Positions 31,858-41,527 of a stretch of DNA of 64,000 nucleotides are shown here, one piece after another (position 1 is the first letter of the stretch; every line of letters starts with the position of its first letter). The notes under the pieces were generated by a model. The model was not told the DNA's origin. It did not search any database and was given only the letters and a program-made list of their open reading frames with translations. This DNA is from UBA3824 sp002393195. GTDB taxonomy: Bacteria; Bacteroidota; Bacteroidia; Bacteroidales; UBA3824. A program made the translations under genes and the position numbers. The stretch is taken from assembly GCA_946624925.1 (NCBI GenBank), contig CAMOSO010000032.1, forward strand, positions 1 through 64,000, in the 5' to 3' direction.

Positions 31858-33345
31858 TTAGTCCATCACTACCGTTACCACGCTCTTGGGTGGCACAGAA
31901 ACGCATTTGCCGTTGGTGGAGCAACTCTGCAACTTGCAGCCGGCATCGCCGTTGGTCAAATAAATCCCATTAACCTTACGCGGAAATTTCAGGATTTCCT
32001 CTTGGTCTGAATAATTGATGACAACGCTTACAATGCTGCCGTCAGGATTGCGGAATGCACTTGCCATCAGGCCTGCGGGTGATTCGGCGACAGAAAGTTT
32101 GATGGCGATGCGCTTGGCGTTAGGCTTAATATAACGGCTGTAATTGCCTAAGCACCAAAGCAATCGGCTGTCGTAGAGTTTGCCATTGTCGATTGTTTCC
32201 TGTCCAAAATCTTCCAACAATCCGTCCTTGTAGTCCTCCCCTATCGCACGCCACCATTGCCAAGATGCAGCATTGGCGTACACAAGGTCGTGATGAATCC
32301 AACGCGCCACATACAACGCCGTCTTCATTGTGGTATCGTAGCCGCCACCACCGCCAATCTCCTCGTCGTTGCTCATTACGCATTGTTCTGTCATCCAAAA
32401 CTTTACAGAAAATTTTTGCAACGTATCGCGCAAATTCTCACGCATAGCGCGCATATAGTCGAGCGGCGTATTGGTCCAATAGCCGTGTCCAGCAATCATT
32501 TTTTCTACGTGACTTAGCCCCAATACGTTGGACGCGCTGTCAGCGTTGAAAAGAGTCTGAATGGCATACCCTCTGTCCACACCGGTCTGATGAGTAGATA
32601 CCATAGCGCGGTAGTCGGACGATTCGTTTACAAGTATCTTGGTATCAAGATTTTCCGCAGTCAAAGCCTTGTCGATAAGCCTTGTGAGTTTTGCGATTTC
32701 GGCATTGGTAGCGGGAGAGCCTTCTTGTTTGGGACCTTGCCAATTCCAATGTCCGTCGGGTTCGTTGACGGGGCAGATGTAATTGATTGTAATGCCGTGC
32801 TTTTCTTTGAGACCCTTGATGGATTTGGCAATGTAATCGGCAAACTGTCCGTAACATTCGGGCTTCAAGTTCAACGTGCCTCCCCTACCCGTGTTGGTGG
32901 CGAGTCCGTTTTGAGTGAAATACACCGGAGGCGAATTGAGAAACGCCACGAAAGTTGTAACACCTCGTTTTTGCGCCTCCTTCATAAAGTCGATCTGCGC
33001 CTTCTGCTTGGAAAAATCCCACGAACCATCCGGCAACAGGAACGATTCGGTGCGCGTCATTGGCTGTATCTGGGCACTATCGCCCTGAAACGCACTGCCT
33101 GCACCGAGATTAAACCGCCAGATATTCAGCCCAATACCCTTGTCGTGCGAGAAGAGCAAATCGGCGGCTTTCGTCACGGTTTCCGATGGCCATTGGTCGG
33201 TGGCTTGTATGGTCCACGCATCCGACGCCCCAAAACCGTCGATAGTCTGAAACTCTTGACTTTCATCTATTTCAACGCTCTGAGTGAAAGGTGCGCTACA
33301 AGATGCCGCCAACAGCAACAATGGAAGTATATACAATTTTTTCAT
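31858..33345 (-). CDS. GH30-family glycoside hydrolase, lipoprotein
   Basis: The 495-aa lipoprotein (PLLLLAASCSAPF) has a GH30 (beta/alpha)8 barrel plus side beta domain. The N-terminal QTIDGFGASDAW is the classic GH30 start. The acid/base is Glu195 in CPVNEPDGHW and the nucleophile is Glu320 in FWMTEQCVM. GH30 members include endo-beta-1,6-galactanases, xylanases and beta-glucosidases. Beside a GH35 beta-galactosidase, a beta-1,6-galactan or arabinogalactan side-chain target is a reasonable guess. A GGGTAGGGGAG motif (complement at 32880-32890) encodes TGRGG inside the barrel. The gene lies 30 bp before the GH35 gene. Confidence 0.9.
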   Translation of the reverse strand: MKKLYILPLLLLAASCSAPFTQSVEIDESQEFQTIDGFGASDAWTIQATDQWPSETVTKAADLLFSHDKGIGLNIWRFNLGAGSAFQGDSAQIQPMTRTESFLLPDGSWDFSKQKAQIDFMKEAQKRGVTTFVAFLNSPPVYFTQNGLATNTGRGGTLNLKPECYGQFADYIAKSIKGLKEKHGITINYICPVNEPDGHWNWQGPKQEGSPATNAEIAKLTRLIDKALTAENLDTKILVNESSDYRAMVSTHQTGVDRGYAIQTLFNADSASNVLGLSHVEKMIAGHGYWTNTPLDYMRAMRENLRDTLQKFSVKFWMTEQCVMSNDEEIGGGGGYDTTMKTALYVARWIHHDLVYANAASWQWWRAIGEDYKDGLLEDFGQETIDNGKLYDSRLLWCLGNYSRYIKPNAKRIAIKLSVAESPAGLMASAFRNPDGSIVSVVINYSDQEEILKFPRKVNGIYLTNGDAGCKLQSCSTNGKCVSVPPKSVVTVVMD

Positions 33346-33411
33346 AGCATTTTCAATATTATAAAGACACAGAGTCCACTGAGATGAACAGATGGGCTCT
33401 GTGTCTTGAAA

Positions 33412-35124
33412 TTATTTGCAATATACCACTGTCGTCACCGACTTTGCGGGTACTACAACATTGCCGTCCGACATATTGGTACGTTCGAGTTTTTTGGTCT
33501 CGTCGGTCACGAAACGCAACACCTTGTTAGCACCGTCAAAACCTGTTACAGTGGGGTTTACGCGGATTTTCTGGTCGCCAAGGTTGGTATAGACAGCCAC
33601 CAAAGTATTGCCGTCGCCCGATATGAATGCTGTGCCAACAAACGACTTGTCGGTGCCACAATTCATATCGACACGCTTGTAGCCTGGACGCACGAAACGG
33701 CTGTAATTGCCAAGTACATATAGATTTGCATTATCCTTCCAATTAGCTCCGCCGGTGATGTCGTCGTAGGTGTCGTGGTAATCCTCCACGTCCGCGCCGA
33801 GTTTGATGAGCCAAAAACGGTTTTTCTGGCTCCAACGTTCCTGTCCCCATACCGTCCAATAACTCCAAGACGAAACATTAGCCCACACCAAGTCAGAATA
33901 GATGACGCGCGCGAGGAACAAGGCATTGTCGATGTATTTGGCCTCGGCGAGACCGGGATAATTGTCGGTAGCGGCATATTCGTCGAGCATACTCCATTCC
34001 GTCTGCCAAAGTCCTATGCCGTGGCTCTTAGCCTCGTTGTAAGCCTTGGAACGGTACGATTCGAGAGCGTCCCAGTTGCGGTCTTCCCAATAAGAATGGG
34101 CTGCCACAACCTTGTGGACGTGGGAGAGTTCGGCGATGGAATTTTCGCCACTGCCAAAAAGCTCCGAAATCTGGCTACCGCTGTTGGCGTATTCGTTGCT
34201 GCTGTATGTGGCAGACCATTTGCCAGCCTCCGGGACAACGATTTCGGTTTTCTGAGAGCCGAGTTTTTCGTCGAGTATTTTTACGAACTTGGCGATTTCG
34301 GAGTTTCGCCAACTGCTGCCTTCCTGACCGCCTGCCCATTCGTATTGAGGTTCGTTGAGGGGCGAGATGTAGTCGATATTGATGCCATTGTCAGTGAAAT
34401 GCTTGGAAACTTCCGCCAAGTATTCGGCAAATTTTTCGTAGCCTTCTTCGGTAAGGTTTACATCGTCGGTCTTGTCGTCGAAAGCCTTGCCATTTTTAGT
34501 CCAGAATACAAGCGGCGAATTGGAGAACAACAGCATCTTTTCCACGCCGTATTTCTTCGCCTCTTCCATAAAGTAACGCTGACCAACACATTTGGACCAG
34601 TCGTAGGTAGTGCCGTCGGATTTGAGGTAACATTCAGCACGGCGGGTAACGTCTTCGAGTTTTGAGTCGTCGCCCTGCTCTGCGCTGCCCGCACCGAGGT
34701 TGACGCGCCACATCGAAAGTCCGATGCCTTCCACGCTGCCGTCGCTCAATGTGTCCTGCGAAAAGAGGAGTTTTGCCATCTTGTCCTTGTCGGCATACTT
34801 GGTGCCAACATATTCGCCAAGCCAACAATCCGACGCTCCAAAGCCCTCGATAGTCTGGAACACATTTGCAGTGTTGATTGCTACTGCGATTTCGTCGTCG
34901 GCGCGCTCATCAGCTGTATTGACCACCTTCCAATTTGACTTAGGAGACTCGTCGCCACCGGGATTGTTGGAGGGGTCGTTGTTTGAGGGTTGATTGTTGC
35001 GTTTGGCAAGTTCTTCGGGGGTGAGCGCAGTGTTGCTCTCGTCGGGCATGATGTCGTCATGGTCGCAGGATACCATACCGGCGGCTATCATTGATGCTAT
35101 TATCATTGCTGATATTTTTTTCAT
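33412..35124 (-). CDS. GH30-family glycoside hydrolase with low-complexity linker, lipoprotein
   Basis: The 570-aa lipoprotein (IAAGMVSCDHDD, Cys20) carries a flexible Asn/Pro/Ser/Gly-rich linker (about 40-65), typical of surface-tethered enzymes. The GH30 domain begins at QTIEGFGASDCWLGEY. The acid/base is Glu258 in SPLNEPQYEWAGGQEGSSW and the nucleophile is Glu376 in WQTEWSML. The EPQ(Y/F)EW form resembles endo-acting galactanase or xylanase subfamilies rather than glucosylceramidases. The SDE-rich surface-export-like tail after the lipobox Cys (DHDD) suggests it stays on the cell surface and makes the first cuts, whereas the other GH30 and GH35 work on products. Confidence 0.9.
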   Translation of the reverse strand: MKKISAMIIASMIAAGMVSCDHDDIMPDESNTALTPEELAKRNNQPSNNDPSNNPGGDESPKSNWKVVNTADERADDEIAVAINTANVFQTIEGFGASDCWLGEYVGTKYADKDKMAKLLFSQDTLSDGSVEGIGLSMWRVNLGAGSAEQGDDSKLEDVTRRAECYLKSDGTTYDWSKCVGQRYFMEEAKKYGVEKMLLFSNSPLVFWTKNGKAFDDKTDDVNLTEEGYEKFAEYLAEVSKHFTDNGINIDYISPLNEPQYEWAGGQEGSSWRNSEIAKFVKILDEKLGSQKTEIVVPEAGKWSATYSSNEYANSGSQISELFGSGENSIAELSHVHKVVAAHSYWEDRNWDALESYRSKAYNEAKSHGIGLWQTEWSMLDEYAATDNYPGLAEAKYIDNALFLARVIYSDLVWANVSSWSYWTVWGQERWSQKNRFWLIKLGADVEDYHDTYDDITGGANWKDNANLYVLGNYSRFVRPGYKRVDMNCGTDKSFVGTAFISGDGNTLVAVYTNLGDQKIRVNPTVTGFDGANKVLRFVTDETKKLERTNMSDGNVVVPAKSVTTVVYCK

Positions 35125-35153
35125 TGCTGTAAATAAGAGAGTTAAACAAAAAA

Positions 35154-36737
35154 CTAATAACCAGGGTTTTGCACAAGGCTTCCGTTGCTCTGTACGATTT
35201 CAGTATTGGGAATCGGGAAGAGTTCGTCGCGGTTTTCCTTGAAGTCGTAACCCTCGTTTTGAGGTTCAATGAGGTTGGTGGTCTCAAATTCGTCGGTGGA
35301 TGTTTCCGTATTGTATTTCACCCACGTTCCATTGGGGCCAAAGAGGTTGCAAACCACTTTCTTGCCGTTGCTGTCGGTCCAGCGGCGGATGTCGTAGAGA
35401 CGGTTGCCTTCGAAGGCGAGTTCCAATCGGCGTTCGAGGCGGATAGCCTGTTTGAGGTCGTTGCCAGAGGCGGTAACGTCGGCAAGATTGACGCGGGTGC
35501 GCACTTGGTTGAGATACTTGCGAGCCTCATCGTCCTTGCCGAGTTGGTTCTTCACTTCGGCAGCCATCAGGAGGATGTCGGCATAGCGGAGCAGACGGTA
35601 ATTCAAGGCGATATGGGGCGCGTCGTAATTGCCCTCAATGCGTCTTGCCTGAGGGATGTAGAGTTTTGCGTTCACGCGGCCGCATTTGTGCTTGGAGGGC
35701 GACACCTGATATGGGAAAATGCTTGCGTCGGTCTCGTTGGGGATAGAGGTTGCGCCGTGCTTGATGATGGTGCAGAATTTGCGGATGTCGTCGCCCGCTG
35801 CAGTGTAGGCGTTTTCAAGGTCAGACGAGGGACCGCCCCACGACCAGCCGCTGTCGTCACGACTGCCAGCCACTACCGAAATCCTTTCGCCAACGCTGTA
35901 AGAAATGTCGCCGGAGGTCTGGATTTCAAACACGCCTTCCACGCTGTTGTTGTAATCCATATTCCAAACCTTAGAGAAATCGTCCAAAAGGTCGTATTCG
36001 CCGCTTTTGATTACTTCGTCGAGATATTTCTCTGCCTCGGCGTATTTCTCGTGGTAGAGGTAGGTCTTGGCAAGGAAGCCCATAGCCGCGCCCTTGGTGG
36101 CGCGACCGAGTTCGCCATTATTGACGGTTTCGCTGCGAAGCGGAAGGTATTCTATCGCCTCGAGAAAGTCTTTCTCTATCTGAGTATAAGTCTCGTCCAA
36201 TGTGGCGCGGGCAACAGTCTTGCCATCTTCCACCACCATATTGAGCACCAACGGAACGCCGCCAAAATTCTTCGCCAATTCAAAGTAAGAATAGGCGCGG
36301 ATGAATTTGGCCTCCGCCATCATACGGTTTTTCTTGTCTTCGCTTATCGACGAGACAGTAGGCACATACTCCAATACCGTGTTGCAACGGTGGATGCCCT
36401 TGTAACGGTATTGCCAGAAATTGGAGAGAGTGCCGCTCGTGGTCTTGCCCTGATAGAGAACAAGGTCGTCGTAGCCGTCCTGACTCTGTGTGGTGTTGTT
36501 CATCCAGCCGTCGTCGGTAGCCATATCGGCAAGGATGTAGGTGTTGTATATCTGCCACCAATCGTCGTAAGCCAATGTCTGATAGCAGCCATACACCTGT
36601 GCCAAGCACTCTTTCTCGTTGTTGAAGTAGTTGTCGAGAACCTGCGTACCCTTGACGTCCTGTGTCAAGAAGTCCTCGGTGCAGCCGGCAAATCCCATCG
36701 CCGCTGCCAATATGCTGTATTTGATAATATTTTTCAT
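35154..36737 (-). CDS. SusD/RagB-family glycan-binding lipoprotein
   Basis: The 527-aa lipoprotein (AAAMGFAGCTEDFL) has the SusD fold: N-terminal DFLTQDVKGTQVLDNYFNNE, the TPR-like helices with RFIRAYSYFELAKNFGGVPL-type sequence (here AKFIRAYSYFELAKNFGGVP), and the C-terminal RLERRLELAFEGNRLYDIRR and ELFPIPNTEI. SusD proteins form the lid on the SusC channel at the outer membrane and capture oligosaccharides. It is encoded 128 bp after susC, a gap that holds a long inverted repeat. The two form the defining pair of the PUL. Confidence 0.96.
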   Translation of the reverse strand: MKNIIKYSILAAAMGFAGCTEDFLTQDVKGTQVLDNYFNNEKECLAQVYGCYQTLAYDDWWQIYNTYILADMATDDGWMNNTTQSQDGYDDLVLYQGKTTSGTLSNFWQYRYKGIHRCNTVLEYVPTVSSISEDKKNRMMAEAKFIRAYSYFELAKNFGGVPLVLNMVVEDGKTVARATLDETYTQIEKDFLEAIEYLPLRSETVNNGELGRATKGAAMGFLAKTYLYHEKYAEAEKYLDEVIKSGEYDLLDDFSKVWNMDYNNSVEGVFEIQTSGDISYSVGERISVVAGSRDDSGWSWGGPSSDLENAYTAAGDDIRKFCTIIKHGATSIPNETDASIFPYQVSPSKHKCGRVNAKLYIPQARRIEGNYDAPHIALNYRLLRYADILLMAAEVKNQLGKDDEARKYLNQVRTRVNLADVTASGNDLKQAIRLERRLELAFEGNRLYDIRRWTDSNGKKVVCNLFGPNGTWVKYNTETSTDEFETTNLIEPQNEGYDFKENRDELFPIPNTEIVQSNGSLVQNPGY

Positions 36738-36757
36738 CGCTTTCTGTTTTTTTATTT

Positions 36758-36839
36758 TCTCTCACGGAGGCACTGAGCACACGGAGGGGAGATTTTTAGA
36801 GATTCCTTATCTCCGTGGTCTCCGTGTCTCCGTGAGAGA
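36758..36839. repeat. CACGGAG-type inverted repeat between susC-like and susD-like genes
   Basis: TCTCTCACGGAG (36758-36769) pairs with CTCCGTGAGAGA (36828-36839); further CACGGAG/CTCCGTG copies lie inside. Such CACGGAGACACGGAG-like repeats are dispersed in bacterial genomes. Here it lies within the operon and could adjust the ratio of SusC to SusD. Confidence 0.7.
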
Positions 36840-36865
36840 TATTTTAATATCTCCGTGAAAGGATT

Positions 36866-39800
36866 TTAGAAGTTAAGATTTACACCGAACAAGAACACCT
36901 TTGTATTCGGGTAAGCTACGCCGTCGATGCCGCTTTCGGTAACAGAGCCGGTGGCAGCGGTCTCGGGGTCAAATCCGCTGTATTTGGTGATGGTGAATAG
37001 GTTTTGAGCCGAGAGCGAAAGGCGGAGCGTGCCGATGCGGAGCTTGCTCTTATCGAAGGTGTAGCCTATCTGCATCTGCTTGCAGCGGAGGTAAGAGCCG
37101 TTTTCCACAAACCAATCGCTTACTGTGGTGAAGTTTTTATTGGCATCGTTGTAAGAGAGGCGGGGAATGTCGGTGTCTTGACCTTCGGTGTGCCAAGCGT
37201 CGTTGTAAGTGCCTTCCCAAACATTCTGACCCGAAACACCTGAATAGTAGCCTTTGGTCTTATTGAAAATCTTGTTGCCCATTGTGCCGTAGAAATTCAT
37301 CGAGAAGTCCCAATTTTTGTAACTTGCGCCAAGGTTGACGCCAAGATACATCTTCGGAAAAGCGTTGCCGAGGTAAGTCTTGTCGTCGTTGTCTATCTTG
37401 CCATCGTTGTTGCGATCCACAAAAATCAAGTCGCCTGGCTGTGCGTAAGGCTGCAAAGCGTCGCCGTGCTCGTTGGTGTAAGACGCCACCTGCTCCCAAT
37501 TCTGGAAAATGCCAGCCGTCTCAAAACCGTAGAACCTCGAAATCTCAGCATCGGATTCGTTCTTGATGATGTAGTCGCCATTGAAACCGCCGGTCAGGAT
37601 AGGATCGGAAGTGCCGAGGTCTTTTGCCTTGTTTTTAACGCCGGAGAGGTTGACACCCACTTCGTATTTGAAGTCGCTCCTGATGTTGTCTTTCCAATTG
37701 AGAGAGAGTTCCCAGCCATTGCCCTCCATAGAGCCAACGTTGGTCCATACTTCGCCAGCCCATTCGGGATAGCCGAGGATGGCAAGGTGAGCCTCCTTCA
37801 AGAGCATATCGGAAGTCTTCTTCTTGTAGAGTTCCAATGTGGCGGTGAGACGGTCGTTCAAGAAGCCCATATCAATACCGAAGTTGTAATCCTCCACGGT
37901 CTCCCACTGGATGTTAGGATTGGCGGTAGAGCCTACAACGGTAGCCGTGGTGGTCTCGCCGTTGATTACATAATACGTAGTGCCAATGGTGGAGAGGTAG
38001 GCAGAATTGTCGATAGACTGGTTGCCGACCTTGCCCCAGCCGAGGCGGAGTTTCAGGTTGGAGAAGATGTTTTGCGATTTCATAAACTCCTCGCCCGTTA
38101 CCCTCCAAGCAGCGGATATAGCGGGGAATGTGGCGAATTTCTTGCCTTCGGGAAACTTGCTTGAACCGTCGAAACGGATGCTTGCCGTCACATAATAACG
38201 CGAATCATAATTGTACATCACGCGGCCGAGGTACGACACGAGCGTGGAAAAACTGTCGGAGCCAGACGACTTTTCGTTTTCGGTGCCAGCAGATACGTAA
38301 CGGAGGTTTTCGTTGTTGGACGGCACGGCGTCGCGGCTGCCAGTGAGCCAATAATTAGAGAATTTCTCCATCGTGTAGCCAACCATCGCGTTGACATTGT
38401 GTTTTTCAGCAAAAATTTTCTGATAATTGAGGGTGTTGGTCCAGTTCCAATCGTTCCAAGTGTTCATCGTGCGCGAAGCATTGGAAGTTTCCTGTTTTTC
38501 GAGGTTGTCGATGTAAAATTCGGGCGCAAAACCGTTGCTTACGCGGAACCTCGCATTGTCGCCAAACTGAGTGCGGAATGTAAGACCCTTGATGATTTCT
38601 ACGCTCAAATACGGATTCATCAGCAATCCATATTCGTCGCTGTGTCCGGTCTGACGTTTGAGGTTGGCGACGGGATTGTGTTCCTGATTGTTGTGCGAAC
38701 GCTCGTACCAAGAATATTCATTGTCGATGTCCTTCCAGTCGGAGCGGAAAATCGGCGTGGTGGGATCCATAGCCATTGCAGCACCCATAAGGCCGGGAGT
38801 GTCGTCCCAGCGTTCGAGTTTCGGAGAGAGTTCGATGCCGAGTTTAAAACGATTTTTCTCGTCAAAAGTGTATTCGGTGTTGATGCGTCCGGTGAACTTG
38901 TCCCACCAGCCGTAATTGTAGTGGGAGTGCGAACGGTAATATCCAAACGAGCCGCTGTAAATAAGCTTGTCGCTGCCGCCTTGGAAAGAGAGGTTGTAAT
39001 TTTGGGTCATAGCGTACTTGTCAACGGTTTCGCCCCACCAGTCGGTGCCTTCGGCGTCGGTGATGTTGTTGATACCGTTGTATGCAGCCACCTGATTGTC
39101 ATTGGAATAGCGAGCCTTAAACACTTTTTCGTATTCGGAAGCCTTAGCCATACCGGGGTCGCCTATCACGCTCAGACCGAGCGACGAGGTGAATTGGAAT
39201 TGGGTCTTGCCCTTCTTGCCTTTTTTGGTGGAGATAAGCACAACGCCGTTGGATGCCCTTGTACCGTAGATGGCGGATGCAGAAGCATCTTTAAGCACCT
39301 CCATACTCTCGATGTCTTCGGGATTGAGGAAGTTGATATTGTCGCCTACGGGCATACCGTCCACGACGTAGAGTGGGTTGGAGCCGTTGACAGTGGTGAC
39401 ACAGCGGATGATTACCCTCGGAGATGCGCCCGGTGCGCCAGTGGAAGAAATCTGTACGCCGTTCACCTTGCTCTGCAATGCGTTCATAGCGTTGCCCGAA
39501 TTGAAAGAGGTAATGTCGTCGCTCTTGACGGTGGAGATACTGGAAGTCAAGTCGGATTTCTTGGCAGTACCGTAGCCGATTACCACTACTTCGTCGAGTC
39601 CCTTGGTGTCTTCCACGAGGACGAAGTTGATGGTCTTGTCGCTATTGACAATCTCCGACTGGCTCACAAAGCCCAGCATCGAACATTCTATCGTGGCGCC
39701 ATTGGCGACGGAGATTCTGAAATTGCCGTCGATGTCGGAAATAGTGCCGTTGGTAGTGCCTTTTTCCATAATGACGGCACCGAGCAGAGCCTCGCCGTTC

Positions 39801-39892
39801 TGGTCTGTTACCGAACCCTTCACCGAAACATTCTGGGCAAAGGCGCAGACCGCAAACAGCATCATTGTGATTAATGATAATATCTTTTTCAT
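36866..39892 (-). CDS. SusC/RagA-family TonB-dependent outer-membrane transporter
   Basis: The 1008-aa protein has a signal peptide (MMLFAVCAFAQ), an N-terminal carboxypeptidase-regulatory-like domain (VSVKGSVTDQNGEALLGAVI through SDIDGNFRI), the plug with EVVVIGYGTAKKSDLTSSIS and RGVTTVNGSNPLYVVDG-type sequence, then a large beta-barrel ending in the terminal Phe typical of outer-membrane proteins (VFLFGVNLNF). It imports oligosaccharides through the outer membrane driven by TonB-ExbBD. It forms a complex with the SusD-like protein. No N-terminal STN signalling extension is present, so regulation is likely by the HTCS rather than an anti-sigma factor. Confidence 0.97.
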   Translation of the reverse strand: MKKILSLITMMLFAVCAFAQNVSVKGSVTDQNGEALLGAVIMEKGTTNGTISDIDGNFRISVANGATIECSMLGFVSQSEIVNSDKTINFVLVEDTKGLDEVVVIGYGTAKKSDLTSSISTVKSDDITSFNSGNAMNALQSKVNGVQISSTGAPGASPRVIIRCVTTVNGSNPLYVVDGMPVGDNINFLNPEDIESMEVLKDASASAIYGTRASNGVVLISTKKGKKGKTQFQFTSSLGLSVIGDPGMAKASEYEKVFKARYSNDNQVAAYNGINNITDAEGTDWWGETVDKYAMTQNYNLSFQGGSDKLIYSGSFGYYRSHSHYNYGWWDKFTGRINTEYTFDEKNRFKLGIELSPKLERWDDTPGLMGAAMAMDPTTPIFRSDWKDIDNEYSWYERSHNNQEHNPVANLKRQTGHSDEYGLLMNPYLSVEIIKGLTFRTQFGDNARFRVSNGFAPEFYIDNLEKQETSNASRTMNTWNDWNWTNTLNYQKIFAEKHNVNAMVGYTMEKFSNYWLTGSRDAVPSNNENLRYVSAGTENEKSSGSDSFSTLVSYLGRVMYNYDSRYYVTASIRFDGSSKFPEGKKFATFPAISAAWRVTGEEFMKSQNIFSNLKLRLGWGKVGNQSIDNSAYLSTIGTTYYVINGETTTATVVGSTANPNIQWETVEDYNFGIDMGFLNDRLTATLELYKKKTSDMLLKEAHLAILGYPEWAGEVWTNVGSMEGNGWELSLNWKDNIRSDFKYEVGVNLSGVKNKAKDLGTSDPILTGGFNGDYIIKNESDAEISRFYGFETAGIFQNWEQVASYTNEHGDALQPYAQPGDLIFVDRNNDGKIDNDDKTYLGNAFPKMYLGVNLGASYKNWDFSMNFYGTMGNKIFNKTKGYYSGVSGQNVWEGTYNDAWHTEGQDTDIPRLSYNDANKNFTTVSDWFVENGSYLRCKQMQIGYTFDKSKLRIGTLRLSLSAQNLFTITKYSGFDPETAATGSVTESGIDGVAYPNTKVFLFGVNLNF

Positions 39893-39919
39893 ACTTATAA
39901 TGTTATAATATTCAACTAA

Positions 39920-41452
39920 TTATTTGGATGGAACTATCTTCATACGACCCAAATGGGTGTCGAAAATGATGTCGTAGTTGCCTGACTTGGGGATGGAAAG
40001 TTTGGCGTGGTTGCCCACTTCCACCTCATTGTTGTATTTATTGGCCTGCGCCTCGTAAGCGGGGTTGGCGTATTGTCCCACATACCTCCAAATATCGGGT
40101 TCTGTTTCGGTGGCAGCCTCAGGTTTCCAAGTACAATAATCCCACCAGCCGTCGTGGTGCCAGTTGTGCGGGTGGAACTCGAAGTTGCCTTTTTCGAGAT
40201 GATAATTGAGGATTTGGATAATGTGCTTGTTTTGCGGATTGTACTCGAAGAAGTCGGTAACGTTGCGCGGATTGTCGGTCATAATGCCCACATTAAAATC
40301 TTGCCACCAAGCGTCGGAGGTTTCCCATTCGCCAGTTTCCTTGTTCCAAATGCCGGAGCACCAAGTATTGAGGCTTGCCGTGCCCAGCTTGTGCGGGATG
40401 GGGTCTGCCGCGTCGTCAACAGTGTAAGTGCTTGTGGTGTAAGTGCCTTGCTTTGTGTTGAATACAATTTTGTAATAGACACCTGCCTGGTCGAGCACGA
40501 TGGGCTGAGCCTGTGCGGGGTCGGGGGTAAACATTGCGGCGTTGGACGGGTCAGTGCCAAAACAGATGGGTTCAAAGGAGTTTTTCTGCGGCATAAAACG
40601 TACCTTGGTGCCAGCCGCTGCATTATAATAGAGAGCAGTGTATTCAAATTCTCCGCTATGGTCAATCAACATCGGCACACCGCAAACGTCGGAAATAAGG
40701 TCTGCCTCTGTCTCTACGTCACAGAGATACATACGGTCGTAGTCTTTGAGTTCGCCCTTGGAGATTGTGATTTCCTTCTCCACCTTGTTGTTGTAGGCGT
40801 CGTAGGCGGCAATTACACCCTTGTAGTCGCGGTTTTCGTCGCCGAGGGAGATGGTCTTCTTGTACTCGTAGGTCTTGGAGTCGTTGGTGATGTCCTCGTT
40901 GATATTGAGGTCGGGAAAACTTACCGTCACACGCTGTATCACCCTATTGTCAGACACGGCAAACTTGAAATTGAACGCGCTCATAATCACGTTGATTACC
41001 TCGCCCGGCTCCTGCGTGAACTTCGGGTCGGTGAAGTCGCCGTCCATATTGGCATTGAAGGTAACAGCAGAAACATTGCCCACCAAATCCTCCACAGTGA
41101 TAAGGATGGGGAACGCCTCGGTTTTGAGAGAGTCGGGAGCGGTGATGCCGTATTCGAGATTGTAGGTCTTTACGGTGTCGCCGTAGATGCGCAGGATGTC
41201 TATCGTCTTATTAAGATAGAGATCCTTGTTTTGGAGATTGATGGCCTTGATGCCGTCGGCGTCGTCCACCTTGGCCTTCACCACGAACTTCCTGGCAAAC
41301 TCCCAGTGTATTTCGTCAGCTTCGAGAGCGATGGTCGGCTTTTGGTTGTCAACGGCGGAAAATTCGTCGTCGTCGCCACAGCCGGTGTTTGCGGCGCACA
41401 CTGCAAGCAGCGCGGAGGCAGCAAACATTTTGATTATATTACTTTTTTTCAT
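39920..41452 (-). CDS. SusE/SusF-like surface glycan-binding lipoprotein
   Basis: The 510-aa lipoprotein (LLAVCAANTGCGDDDEFS) has a Cys followed by an acidic stretch, the Bacteroidota surface-export signal. The body has Ig-like repeats (KPTIALEADEIHWEFARKFV; a second at TDPKFTQEPG), and the C-terminal part is rich in tryptophan (WWQDFNVGIMTDN; WHHDGWWDYCTWKPE), consistent with a carbohydrate-binding platform. It is probably a surface glycan-binding protein. It comes first in the operon, before susC, whereas SusE/F usually follow SusD. A near-consensus promoter (TAACTTTTG, 41519-41511) lies 60 bp upstream and is covered by the repeats at 41528-41600. Confidence 0.75.
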   Translation of the reverse strand: MKKSNIIKMFAASALLAVCAANTGCGDDDEFSAVDNQKPTIALEADEIHWEFARKFVVKAKVDDADGIKAINLQNKDLYLNKTIDILRIYGDTVKTYNLEYGITAPDSLKTEAFPILITVEDLVGNVSAVTFNANMDGDFTDPKFTQEPGEVINVIMSAFNFKFAVSDNRVIQRVTVSFPDLNINEDITNDSKTYEYKKTISLGDENRDYKGVIAAYDAYNNKVEKEITISKGELKDYDRMYLCDVETEADLISDVCGVPMLIDHSGEFEYTALYYNAAAGTKVRFMPQKNSFEPICFGTDPSNAAMFTPDPAQAQPIVLDQAGVYYKIVFNTKQGTYTTSTYTVDDAADPIPHKLGTASLNTWCSGIWNKETGEWETSDAWWQDFNVGIMTDNPRNVTDFFEYNPQNKHIIQILNYHLEKGNFEFHPHNWHHDGWWDYCTWKPEAATETEPDIWRYVGQYANPAYEAQANKYNNEVEVGNHAKLSIPKSGNYDIIFDTHLGRMKIVPSK

Positions 41453-41527
41453 TTGACAAATTGAGATTCGTTTAACAAAAAATTTACCGTAAATTTACAT
41501 CAACAAACGCAAAAGTTAGCACCCTCA

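Noticed and set aside
35169..36776. A 535-codon open frame antisense to the susD-like gene, and similar long frames opposite susC, the SusE-like gene, GH30 and the DUF4143 ATPase
   Set aside because: These are codon-structure shadows of GC-biased real genes; they have no recognisable domains and no promoters.
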